Source: Branchiostoma floridae (lineage: Eukaryota; Chordata; Leptocardii; Amphioxiformes; Branchiostomatidae). Taken from it: 64,000 nt of DNA. A program made the position numbers and the translations under genes. Of this stretch, positions 46,101-58,200 are shown piece by piece. The number at the start of each line of letters is the position of its first letter. Position 1 is the stretch's first letter. The DNA is taken from positions 7,014,734 to 7,078,733 of the forward strand of contig NC_049989.1 of the NCBI RefSeq assembly GCF_000003815.2, read 5' to 3'. Below the pieces are notes generated by a model that did no database searches, had not been told where the DNA came from, and saw only the letters and a list, made by a program, of their open reading frames with translations.

Positions 46101-47400
46101 GTCGTTTGTCTAAAGTACAAATCTGCGATGGAATTTTGCGGTCCCCCTGTAATTAGAATCTATAACATTGCAAATTACACTAATGGGGTAACGTTATATT
46201 TCATTGCTGCATATGCTCTGAGCATTTCCACACCGCCATGGACCATGTTACGAAGCGGCATCCTTCCTGTTGGCCATGATCACCTTGGCGTACAGCCATG
46301 TGTACCTTTGGTCCGCTCAGAGAAGTCGCTATGGACGTAACAGTACAACATAAAAGCTCATATGATAACGGGGTTCACTCACACGCACAGACATAAGATT
46401 GTAGGGACTAATATGTCTTGCGTTCCTTTTATGCGCGTATCTATATCGATGTACATAAGGTGTACAGAAAAAGCACATACCTCAATGTTGCAGTTGTTTC
46501 CAATATCTTGGTATTTGTTGTCATCGGCAAATTACAGACGGTTTCACATGAACATTGTGATAGATTACAACAGACCGCATCTATGTATTTGATTCTACAC
46601 AGGTGACAACATATTCACTTTAATACTATAGACCTTGCTACCAATCCATATACAACACCATCTAAACCACACCATTAACAACATCATACTACACAGCACA
46701 CCAAGGACAACGTGACGCGACACTACGACGCTAGCACATACAGCCCGGAACATGACCATGACTTACTAATCATACAATTCCTCAATCATCTCTATCAAGA
46801 TACCACATACATATATAACAAAGACAAACGATATTACCGTCGCCATGGCAATGCTTTTTCATTGCCACGCTTTTTTGAAATTCTTAGTAATACACTACCT
46901 GTCCCCATCACTTCCCCACAACACAATGCACACAAAAGATGCAATTACTTTTGTCAGGAAGATATGATAGGTATATCATAACCTTTCATGCTGATATCAT
47001 AACCTTAGGCAGCCCAATGTTCATTTTGTAAACAAAGCGCCTATATAGCTTCCTGCTTAACTTCCCTAACACCTGTTAAGTAGCAAGATCAAAGGACATG
47101 CCGCCTGCAATATTGACCCTGATATATACATCTGCACGTCACAAGTCCCTATGATTATCATGATCAGGTGTTTATACTGTTTGTGCCACTTAACATCAGT
47201 TAATTATAGCATGTATGTACTATCATGTACGAATAATGCAGCCAGGTTTAGAAATAGGTACAGGACTTGATGATATGTATTACATCTAGGACAATAATAG
47301 ACATGACTAGAGTTCCACGAACACATACCTTTGCCAAATAATTTGTTATGTAGAATGATGTCTGTAGACAAATGCGTTACTCATTTCATTTTCTTTATAA
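43113..47400. other. Intergenic DNA, weak exon-like signals only
   Basis: Two weak signals are noted. On the minus strand 44867-44814 encodes MSCICMSVIIVAVVLLCS before a consensus donor (gtgagt), which would suit a signal-peptide exon. On the plus strand 45,186-45,401 is an open, GC-rich 71-codon frame containing TSLPFRDTKTFIAGSLHQNV. Neither has supporting partner exons, and I recognise no family. The rest appears empty. Confidence 0.35.
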
Positions 47401-47419
47401 TTAAATGCTTGGAGTTGGT

Positions 47420-48260
47420 TTATAAAATTTCGGCATTTATTATGCAAATTAGATACCAATTTACAATTAATTGATATCAAATTGTATCAAGCATTACTTA
47501 AGCTATCAGCATACCAAAAATCATGATGATCCTTTGATCCATTCTTGACTTATTCTCTTTCAAAGTCTTTAAATACACCTCTTACTCTCTTCCCTCTTTC
47601 TCAGTTACATATGTGACAACTTTGATGAAAGTACTATAATGGAATGCAGTGGATTTATGAACTTTTCCTAATCAATTATGCAAATTAGCTGTTAACTTGC
47701 ATAATAAGTATCACATTATATAAGTCTTCATTTAGGCTATCTACATGCCGAAAATCATGACGATCCGTCAACACGTTAATATTTTCTCATTAATTATGCA
47801 AATGAGATCATCATTTGCATGATAAATATGTATTGACATTTCTCTCTTTCTCAGCTACATATGTGACAAGTTTTAAAGCCCTATCATGGAATGTAGTGAA
47901 TTTATAAAATATCCTCATTAATTATGCAAATTAGCTGTTGATTTGCATAATTGTTATCTGATTATGTAGGTCTTCACTTACGCTACCTACATACAAAAAA
48001 ACATGATGATCCGTCAACATGTTCATATTTTCTCATTAATTATGCAAATGAGGTCACCATTTGCATAATTGATATCTGTCGACATTTCTCTCCTTCCCAG
48101 CTACATATGTGACAAGTTTGAAAGTCCTATCATGGAATGAAGTGGATTTATAATTTTTCCTCATTAATTATGCAAATTAGCTGCTGATTTGCATAATTAG
48201 TATACCATTATGTAAGTCATCACTCATTCTATCTACATACCAAAAATCATGACGATCCGT
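47420..48260 (+). repeat. Tandem array of about 245 bp rich in octamer motifs
   Basis: Alternating half-units of 115-130 bp begin near 47,676, 47,797, 47,922, 48,036 and 48,167, with an older one near 47,437. Each has 'attaattatgcaaat' followed within about 10-15 bp by an inverted 'atttgcat' or close variant. Between them lie 'acatatgtgacaa' and 'aaaatcatgacgatccgtca' blocks. It is non-coding. Confidence 0.8.
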
Positions 48261-48489
48261 CAACACGTTGTAGAGTTATTCTCATCCAAAGTTTGAAAGG
48301 AAACCGGCGCCTGCAGTTCCAAAAAAGCTGCTAGGGGGCCCAAACTCACAGCACTTACTCTCTGCCTCGAGGGCTATCTACCACTCAAAAATCATGATCA
48401 CAGCATGTCCAGAACACGAGATATCAAAAATTGAGGTTCTGCTGCAGTACCTTAGCAAGCCGCTAGGGGGCCCATTATCGAACTTGACC

Positions 48490-48780
48490 TTCGTTTTCCC
48501 GACCCCTACCCACCTACCAAATATTATCGGGATCCATCCAAGACTTCTTGAGTTATGCTGTTAACAGACACACAGACACACACACAGACAGACTCACAAG
48601 CCCAAAACATAACCTTAGCCATTCTGGCAAAGGTAATAAAAATGGAGATATAGGTGTGTCTGTCTGTCTGTCTGTGTTTCTGGATTTTTGTAGTCAGCAT
48701 AACTCAAGAACCTCTGGATGGATTAAGATGATACTGTATTTGGCATGTGGGTAGGTGTTGGGAAGATGAAGGTCAAGGTC
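48490..48780. repeat. Two R1 repeats head to head (inverted)
   Basis: The plus-strand segment near 48,505-48,600 ('cctacccacctaccaaata', 'cttgagttatgctg', then acacagac repeats) is mirrored by 48,655-48,770 on the other strand (tgtctgtctg, 'cagcataactcaagaacctc', 'gtgggtaggtg'). The arrangement could fold into a hairpin of about 100-bp arms. Confidence 0.65.
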
Positions 48781-48953
48781 AATATTGGGCCACCTGGTAT
48801 GTGACCTTGTTAAGTGAAGTAACTGGTTTCTAAGGGCACAGATATGGAAGTTGCACAGCAGGTCTCATGCTAAGATAATTAACTGCCTACAATGCTACTG
48901 AGGACCTGCTGCTTACAATATAGCAGATGCCATATCTTGTTTTCCCTTATTAA

Positions 48954-49928
48954 CCCTCAAACCACCGTAGCTTTTTTGTGACGTAGATTACCGTATGGGG
49001 TCAAAACTGACCCCAAAACGTTTTGTACAAATTAAGTTTTTTGTGTGACTCTTTTTGTGATTTGTATAGTATTTGTATAGATGTATAGTTTCATTAATCT
49101 ATGTGGGACAATCTGACATGATTAGGTGGCAAGACTTCCAGCTCATTATCATAATCTATGCAAAAGATAATGAGGACCACATTTTGCACCAACGCTATTC
49201 AGACCGGGAAGGAGGTTTTTGATGCCTGTACCAGCTTCAATGCCATATAGCGCCTGAATGGCTTATGCTAGGGCCACCAAACTTGGTAACTTTTTAGAAA
49301 ATGTTGATAGCAAATATTTTCAGTGAACAAAGTATGTTCATCATTTTTTATGTTGCCATGGCAACGGAATTCTGACAGACAAATTTATTACGAAATTTTC
49401 TAATTTTTTATTAAACATTTAAGTTTTAAGGTTTTCTTGGCAAATAAGAGTTGTTTATCACATCTTATTAAATTTAACGTAAATTTCAGGACTCAATATT
49501 CATAATTTATGCTAATTTGATGACGTCATCAGTCAAAATTCAAGATGGCGGCCGATATTACCTAGATGACGTCATAATGTCGTCATATAACATGATTATG
49601 GCACAAAAGTTGCTACAATAATTTTGGCTTACATGTACATCATTCTCTGAAAATTTCGTGATCCTACCATAAGTAGTTTAGGTGTGGGTCGCAAAAGTTT
49701 GTTTATAAAAATGCTGGGGTCAGTTTTGACCCCACTGGACCATGCATAAACTTTTGAGGATAACTTAATTAAAAAACGAACCAATCTCGATAAAAACGTA
49801 GAAGACGTTATAGGACATATACACAAACAAACTCCTAAAAGGAAATTTGTTTTCGACCAGAAATGACATAATGGCACACGTTTATATACGCCTGGGGTCA
49901 GTTTTGACCCCATACGGTGGTTTGAGGG
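48954..49928. mobile_element. piggyBac-type MITE (975 bp)
   Basis: The element is flanked by TTAA at 48,950-48,953 and 49,929-49,932. Its ends read ccctcaaaccaccgta and, inverted, the same followed by 'tggggtcaaaactgacccca'. CCCT ends at TTAA sites are diagnostic of piggyBac elements. The palindrome ggggtcaaaactgacccc occurs near both ends and again at 49,713-49,730. The interior has no transposase ORF, so it is non-autonomous. Paired tgacgtcat motifs lie near 49,518-49,575. Confidence 0.92.
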
Positions 49929-49932
49929 TTAA

Positions 49933-50429
49933 GAGTGTTAACTCATAAGTTAGTCCATATGGCTTAACTAAAATAAAGGGATGTCCGGATCTTGTTGCAG
50001 AGTATGGGGAGGGTGTCTCGGGAGCTCTGTCAAGGCAAATTAAAGCTACAGGGAATCTTCTCTGCATGTCACCACAGATGACAGGGTTTAAAGGTGACTT
50101 GAAAGGATGTGTACAGAAACTTAACACCTTGTCACTCAGTACAGGATGTTTGTCAGCTGTGCCCCAATTCATTCCATGTGGTCCACAAAACTGATAAAAC
50201 TGTCATGTTCAGCAGATAATACAAGATGTATGCAGAAACTTGCATAACTGTTGACAAATGTTATAGTTGTTAAGGATATGGGCTACTTGTGACCTAAATC
50301 TATCATAGTTTATCTTATCAAGTTAACAATATGTACACTATACGTGTAGGTTGGATTATTTTGTTGTGCAGGTACAGTTAGGTGTGGTACAGTTGTTGTT
50401 TTTTGCTGCATACATGTACATGATACATG
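49933..50429. other. Intergenic DNA, nothing seen
   Basis: No repeat or exon recognised, apart from the (gtt)n start of the retrotransposon tail near 50,430. Confidence 0.5.
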
Positions 50430-51043
50430 GTTGTTGTTGTTGTTGTTGTCCTCGTTTAACGTCTATTATTTCGCTAGACGTGGTCTCTTGGTGCTGAGTA
50501 ACACATGGTTCGCTTTTGAGTCAATAGTCTCTCTTGGTTTTTAACTCTTGGTTCCTTGTGCTTGAGAGTTGCTGGAGGAGTTTCTAGGAGAGTACGTCGA
50601 AACGGTGTGTACTCTCAATGTACTGGGAGAAGGCCATGTACATCTGTTTGTTGATTCCTTCTGAAAGGTCTTCTCTCATTCCAGCTAGCGTGGTGATGTC
50701 CGTGTCTCTGCTGTCCTCTGCTGTGTTGTATGTCTCATATATGTTCTCCACTTCTAGCAGCATGTGTTGTCTTTCCTTTTCATAGCGAGGGCAGTGGTAC
50801 AGGAAGTGGTTGGTGGTCTCCACAGCACCGCAGTTAGTGCAGCTAGGTGAGATTTCAGGGTTCATCCAGTTTTGATAGGAGTTGAGTCTGGTGTGGCCAC
50901 TCACTAGCTGGTTGATGATGACTTGTGTGCTTCTTCTTCCAAGTGTTTGTCCCTTCTTCTTCATGTTGGTGGCTATCTTCTGCATGTGTTCACTTCTAGT
51001 GTTCAGCTTGGTCCTTCTGTTCCATCTCTCGTGCGCTTGTGCT
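50430..51043 (-). mobile_element. Non-LTR retrotransposon 3' end
   Basis: The minus strand from about 51,043 to 50,584 is open and encodes the C-terminal part of a retrotransposon ORF2. A C-x2-C-x7-H-x4-C zinc-knuckle segment, CTNCGAVETTNHFLYHCPRY, is typical of the end of jockey/I-type polymerases, after the reverse transcriptase and RNase H. The stop near 50,584 is followed by a 3' UTR with 'cgaaataatagacgttaaac' and an (aac)n tail at 50,430-50,448. The upstream frame is interrupted by TAA near 51,044, so the copy is dead and 5'-truncated. Confidence 0.75.
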
Positions 51044-51250
51044 TACATGGTGACTCTATAGTACAGGCAGTACCACTGATTGGCCATATGGATCACGTTC
51101 CATTGACCCATAGCAGGGGTGGGGGTGTTGGTTGATCTAAGTGGCAACCCCAGCTCAGGACGTCTACGAGATTGTAATCATTGTTTTGAATGGTGAGGTG
51201 AAGCCAGCAGCCCCGTGTATGAGGAGCATCAGGCATTAGTTTCAAGGGTC

Positions 51251-51641
51251 AAACCTCTAGCCTGGGTACCATCCGGGTAGTAGTTCACTTCTGCTACCTG
51301 TCTGGGGAATTGTACATTCAAATCTTTTGGTGGTTGTGTTATTGAGTGAATTAAGGAATGGGTTCTGGAGTACTTAGTCGAACAGGTGTTCTAACACCAA
51401 GCAGACGAAGGGCGTTTGGGGTGTTTGATGGCGTGTTCGAATGAGGGCTCGAACCCATTCCCTAATTCGCTCATGTGTAGGGACCAATCAGCGCCCTTGT
51501 GCAAAATTTGGATGATTCCAGATGTTAGAAATGTCAAGGTTCCCTGACAGAGTAGCAGAGAAAAGGCTGTATATAGTGTATAATAAACATCAGAGCAAAT
51601 TTAACTACTATCCGGATAGTAGTACCAAGGCTATCAACCTC
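51251..51641. mobile_element. MITE-like element with nested inverted repeats (family F)
   Basis: The outer ends, 'aacctctagcctgggtacca' and the complement of 'actatccggatagtagtacc...', pair imperfectly over about 40 bp. Inside, 'tgaattaaggaatgggttc' near 51,352 is inverted as 'gaacccattccctaattcg' near 51,450. No coding capacity; class unknown. Confidence 0.6.
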
Positions 51642-51889
51642 TGCATGTAAAAGAAGGATATATAAGCAAACTGTAGCACAGCAATATAAGCTAATGAAAG
51701 AGCCTAATGTCGCCTCAGTCTGAGGTCAACTGGAAAGAAAAAAGACAAGTGGTCAGATCCTATAGTCTGCTATGATTTTGAGTTCATTGGAAACGTCAAA
51801 TTGACAAGGACATTGCTGGATTCCACCTTTCTTCATCTTGAAAATGAAAGGTCAAGATATATGTATGAGGTCTGAGTCATGTCCACTTG

Positions 51890-51895
51890 TTTATT
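51890..51895 (-). terminator. INTS2: Poly(A) signal for INTS2
   Basis: AATAAA on the minus strand, about 310 nt after the INTS2 stop at 52,206, is the first canonical signal and implies a short 3' UTR. Confidence 0.45.
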
Positions 51896-52205
51896 ATTAC
51901 AAAGCATATATCTTATATACAACATACACAGCTCACAATATTCTTTTGAACAACATACTTCAGATTGGAACGTTCTTTAAGAAATGAAATGTTTTTAAAC
52001 ATATACCAAGAGGGCCCAGTCTGCACAAAACTAAAGAATATCATGGAATGCAAGTCAAGTTTATACCTTTGCCTACTGCATTTCCTATTATAAACATAAA
52101 TAGTTTGCACAGTTTTTTCAAACTAAACATACACTTCTCTCTTCCTTCTTAGTCTTACTATGTTATAGTAAGGCCATTCACCATGTTGTACATGTGATTA
52201 TAGCC

Positions 52206-55200
52206 TCATATATTTACAGCAATCAGCTGTGTGACAGCACACTGTATAGCTGTGTCCAGGGGAGCGTACTGGACCTGGCCTGACCTCTGACCTCTCTCCA
52301 GCTCTTCCCATGATGTATCGTCTGTGTGGAGAAAAGATATGATGATATTATTGCAGTGATGAAAAACAAAACATTCTGCAGTCGGCAAGGATATTAGTTT
52401 TAGGGAATTTTGAACATATGACTTTTATTCAACATGGATGCATTTTGTAGTTACATTTGTTCGTTTAAAAAAAAAATATCCACACACAAATATACACAAA
52501 GCACACACACACACGCACACACACAGACACACACACATCAACACACACACACCAACTCACAGTGAACACATACTAACTCACACATGAATACTAATTCACA
52601 CACATGCACATCCAAATACATACCAACACATGCACACACATACACACACACATCCACATGTCACTACTCACCCACAGACTGTGGAGAGGAGCTGCCAGGC
52701 GAGGATGAAGCCGTGATCTGTGCCAGCTGCAGCAGTATGGACACCACATCCTGGGTCAGGGGAGGGAAGGCACGGCAGATCCGCACCAGGGCAGGCAGCG
52801 TGGCCAGGCAGAACTTCTGACGGGAATCACTCGGGAGAACTGTACAGGGAGAAAAGGATAGAACCTTTGAATCCTAGTAAACACTTAGCCATCATCACTC
52901 TACTTACAAACAGTGTAATACAAGTAAGTGCCCTTAGCAGGGAGAAGGATAAACAGTATGTAAAGATACTAAACTGTTTTGTAAACATTAAAGATGGAGG
53001 TGATAATGAGGTCAGGCCAACTCTGAAGGAAACCTTACTTGTTTTCTGTAATCACCTTGAATATACCTGTTTTCTGTAAGCACTTGAAATTAAGCCATCA
53101 ACAATGCTGGAGTTCTTATTGCACTAAGCTCTTATTTGCTGTACATAGAAAACTCCCCTTTTAGACACAACCATGGCAACAAATTGATGACAGAACAATA
53201 CCTGTCATGAGCGTTGAAGCGACGTTGACGGCCAGTCTTGCTAGGCTGAGCATCCGGGGAAGTGCAAACTGGTGGGCTAGGTGGGAGGTCAGCTGGATAC
53301 CAAATATCTGTAGGTAGACACAACAAGTCAAGAACATGAGAAACTGTAGGGGAATAGATGGCAACACCGTTAAAGGGACCAATAGAAATTTAAAGCTAGC
53401 CGTGTTAACAATGGTGGTCAGAATCATGGAAATCACTGCTTGAAAAGCCGAGTTTACGTGGTGGAAACTCCTGGGCATGCACCCAGAAACCTGAAATGTT
53501 CGGACATTCACGGTACGTATCGAACCGGACATGATGCCTGTCCGGGCAACTGGCACACCCGAGGATGCACGTAAACGAACCACTTTGTGTCCGGCACGTG
53601 TCTATGACCCGTGCTTGACCGCGCATTTAGCCGAAATACTTCTCTATGACTATATGCCCGGACACCCGACACGTGGGCCGAGCCGCACGGATGCTCTTTG
53701 CATAAATTACCGGGCAATTATCACCTAATTATCTACCTCGACTAGAGCGCGTTCATTACACCCTTTGTTATTAAAAACAGTGTTGTTTTACCACCCCTGC
53801 CGACCCAGGATTTACCCTCCCATCCCCTTCCCATGTAGCTTGTATAAGTTTCCTTTATTCTTTCAAAATGTGAATTAACTTTGTTTCTTTTTTGTTTCAT
53901 TTTTTAAACTATTTTGTATTGCTCCTGGTGGGCTCCGTCGCTCTTTTCGCTTTCAAATATTTGTCGGTCTGCTTTCATAGGTCACTAGAATCCGCGTCTT
54001 CACTATTTTCATAAGCAGTCGCCCAACTAACTGTGTAGCCGTTTCCAATTTGTTGACATAAACTCCTGTAGATCTCTCGATTTCTGCATTCCTGCTCTCA
54101 CAAATTCTGTTGTCCAGGCGGTCTTCTACACAAACCGATGCTAGTCAGGAACACGGGCTTGTAAAGTTCGCATAACGGTAGTATTCAGTCCATCGTGAAA
54201 CGGCAGCAGCTAGCCCTTCTCGCGTTCGACGTAGTGACAAAGACCTTTCTTGCTGAAACTCAAACCACACAAAACAACAGCTGGGCTCTTCGGTGCACCG
54301 GTTGTTACCCTTTTAAACAGAACTAGGTCCCATGGCATTGGTAGTTGAATGCAATTCCACAGCAAGATAGTGTCCGGTCTTGACGTACAGTATTTCCAAA
54401 CTCTCGTTGTTCACGGGCCATGGGGCCGTCTAGCGCGCATACAAATATTTTGCTATCGGGATAGGAGCTGGGTGAAAGCACTACCTTACAGAAACATTAG
54501 GCCATCTCCGAATGCCAACTGAAAGATGGGATTGAAAGATTTGAAAATCGCAACACGTGTGCTGATTGGTCTACCCAACTGCTATGTGAAATACAATTGG
54601 CTGCGATTTATGCGTATTTGCATGTAGACAAACAAAGTAAGTCGAAAAGTCTATTGTAGCTGAATTTAGCTTTTTGTCACATGGTCGCAATTCACAGACT
54701 GTCAAACAATACAGGCAGTCAAACAATACCCACGGTACTAGGTGGCAAAGTGCAGCTGTAATTGTTTACGGTTTCAGACATCACTTTGATAATAAACGTA
54801 ACGTTTTTACTCTATCCTACTACAATATTGAACTATAACCTCCTTGGTCCAACTAGATTAATCACAAAGTATAAAAACGTTACGAATCAGGCTAAGGGCC
54901 CCGACGTGCATATAGTTATTAACTACCCTGCCAGAAAAAAAAGACATTTGTTTGTCGTACAATGCATCCATATATACATGTATTACGTTCTTGCATATCC
55001 TGACAAAGAACACATTCAATTATCTACCCTACGCGTGTGTGTTTTCTGTTTATATAAACCAAGGGGACCCAGCCTTAGGCTCCTTTTAATCTCATTTGTG
55101 TATCTTGAAAACCTTTGTTACAGACTAATTGTATGTCTTATTTTCTAGTTCACTAACATGAGCTTGTCGTGTATCGTTATATATCATAAATAAACCTATC

Positions 55201-58200
55201 ACAGAAGCTCCATAGGCTTTGGTAGAAATTGTTTGTCTTTGTGTTTGCAGAAATCCTTCCATCAAATAGAATAATCACCCTGTGTCTGGCCGGATAGCTA
55301 GACAATCATACCCTTACATTTAGTTTCAATATATATGTATGCATTTTTCCTTTTTGGGGAATGGCGGGATTTTTGTAGCCAGTAAGACAGGCGTGTCGCG
55401 TACGTATACCGACGCCATGTTTTCAAAACAAAACATTACATGTGTATTGGAGGGAGGGGGTGCCTTGTTTCTAATATACTGTAGCTTGTAGATTTTAATC
55501 CATGGGTATCTCAATCCCAAAAGTTTAACAAACTTTCAAATTCGCTGTAAGATGCTACTGCCGTATCGGACATTATTCACAGAATTGGAACGTGCATGTT
55601 TAGAACCAGTAACGCGCCTTTTCCCGCACGACCAGTAAATAAGCAAACCGAACAGAATGTTACGAAATAGACATGTTCAACTGTCAAACATTTTGTTGCA
55701 CTGTAGTATCTTATAATTCATGCTGCATGGGCAAACTTTGTCATTTCTAAAGTCACTCTGCGGTACCGTAAGTTGAATATACACACGTTAACATTTTATC
55801 AGGATCATAAGCTTTGTTAATGCAAGAAATAAGATACAGAGATAAAACTTTTTCGTTTCTTTATTCCAGGGATACTTTTATACTGTTTTCCGTACCATTT
55901 TCTTTTAAAAAGCATTGATAGCAATTATCACTTGAATACACGTTACCCCTTCGCTCAAACACTTTTCAAGACACGCAGTGTGCGGGTACCGCGAACTACC
56001 GGACATGGCCGTGTCCGGCAATGATTGGGGATATTCGGCACCGGACACACCGTGGCTAGAAATTCGTTTATACGACCCGGACATGTCAAGTTCCACGGTA
56101 GTATAAGAAACCAGTAATTGCCAGAAATTCTTGTTTTTGTGCAGTGAATGTTGTCATTAATTTTTTATAGTCCTTCTTTATGTTTTAAAAGTGTGTAGCG
56201 TGCTAAGCACATATTCTAGTCAATCACAATATGACTCAAGTGCTAGAAAATAGAAAAATGTTCTTTCCTTAGAAGAAAACAATGACACATTTTTCTTTTG
56301 AGCTTTCAACTTGACCACTTGAATGGATAGCTGCAGTAATTTGCTTGAGTGACTGGTCTACAGTACATTTGTACATGTAAGTGAAGGTTCCAAATGTTGT
56401 CATGATCATTTGTTACCTGTTTCTCCAGCTGAGGCTGAGACAGCAGCTCTGGGATGAAGTCCATACAGATGTGCATGGACGGCACTCCTGCAACTGTCAC
56501 TGGTAACAGCTCTGTGGGGTAACCCTGGAGAAACAAGAGAATACGGCCAATAAAAAACAACAGTACTGTCTGATTATAGCCCAATGGCAGCTAGAAATTC
56601 TAACTATTCATTGTGTATAGTTTTTACAGTAGAAACCATGCAACTAATTGCATGACGACCAATTCCATAATTTGGGGAATTGCATAGAAATCTGAATACC
56701 TAAACCATTTCCCATTCACCCAATTACAAAAAGATGGCATAATTGCATAGGCCATTATGGCATCTTGGAATACTGACCTGGACATATGTGCTAAAATAAC
56801 AACAACTGTTAAAAGCAAAAATAAACTGACAAGAGTCTGTAGACTCTGTACAATGTCATCACATTGCCAAACATTTTGAAATTATCTTTGAATGGTCACA
56901 GAGAAATGTTGTTTCTGGTGATGATGTGATATCTGCATGATGTCTGCACCACAAAGGAATAATGACATGGGTTCATGCAAGGGAACACAAGTATAAACCT
57001 CTCCTACCTGGAAGTGTGTAAGTTTGGTGAGGTTGGGGTTGGAGATGAACATCTGATGCAGCAGACTACAGACCAGACACCTGATCTCACGCAGCTCCCC
57101 CAGACTCCAGCCATGGTCCTGCAGTAGGAAACAACAATGTGCTGCAAACTGAGCTGGTCTCAATCATCATGGTTCTGACCTAGGAAAAAGACCTCTAGTT
57201 GGTCACACCTTGATATGACGTTAAGGTCTAATAATAAGGTGACCATTATGTAAAAAAAATTTCTTGGGAGCAAGATGCACTTTTATTCAAAGAAACTTGT
57301 CTCTAGCAAAAGTTCTTTTGGACTCATTTGACCACATGCCATATGACCCTTTGGACTCCATTTCAAAGCTGGAAGCTCTGGGGGTGGTTACACTACAGTA
57401 ATGCTAAAAAAAATTAGACTGGTCTGCATGCACCTCAAGGAATTGTGGGCGACTGGTGAACTTTCAACTTCTGGAGGTACCAAATGGAGGTTACATGGGG
57501 GTGATCAGGCTCACTTACACCTACAGTCATAAGTCTGACTGACAACTGAGAGGATGCAAGAGACAACAGCGCTCTTTACATGATGGGATGATTGGATGAC
57601 TCTGAGTAATGCAGAGTGCAAGCCAAATAATGAACATGACTGGACTTAGTTAATCTACAAGCAGATCTATCTCTGGCAAGGTAATATCCAACATGCCACT
57701 GATAGATCTGTTTGGTGATTAGTACCCATGTGCTGCACACACATGCCCCTGGGTTCATCCATAATCTCCATCTCCTCACCTTGTCCTTGTCAGCTGCACA
57801 CATGTCCAGTAGTATCTGTACCACAGCACTGTCCTGGGCCATCAGCAGGGCAGACTTCAGCTCCTCACGTTCTGTCTCACCTGTGCCACCTGTGCCCTTC
57901 TCTCTCTGCACCTGCGCTGTGGAGGCCAGGTGTGCATCCAGGTACGACCCTGACATGGACAGGTAGGCATGCAGCACCTGGAGTAGGATCCCCACCAGTG
58001 GAGGGCACCTGAGGAAAACGAAATGTCAAGGATCCATCTCTAAAACAGTGTACATGAAGTAGATTTATTACTTTTTTATTAGGTTCACGTTTAATTAACC
58101 CTACTTACCACCATATATTGTGATTATCATCATCCGGGTGGTGCAACAGTGTGAAGTAATCCAGCTAGACCATAGCAGTTTGGGATTTTGGGATTCCGTG

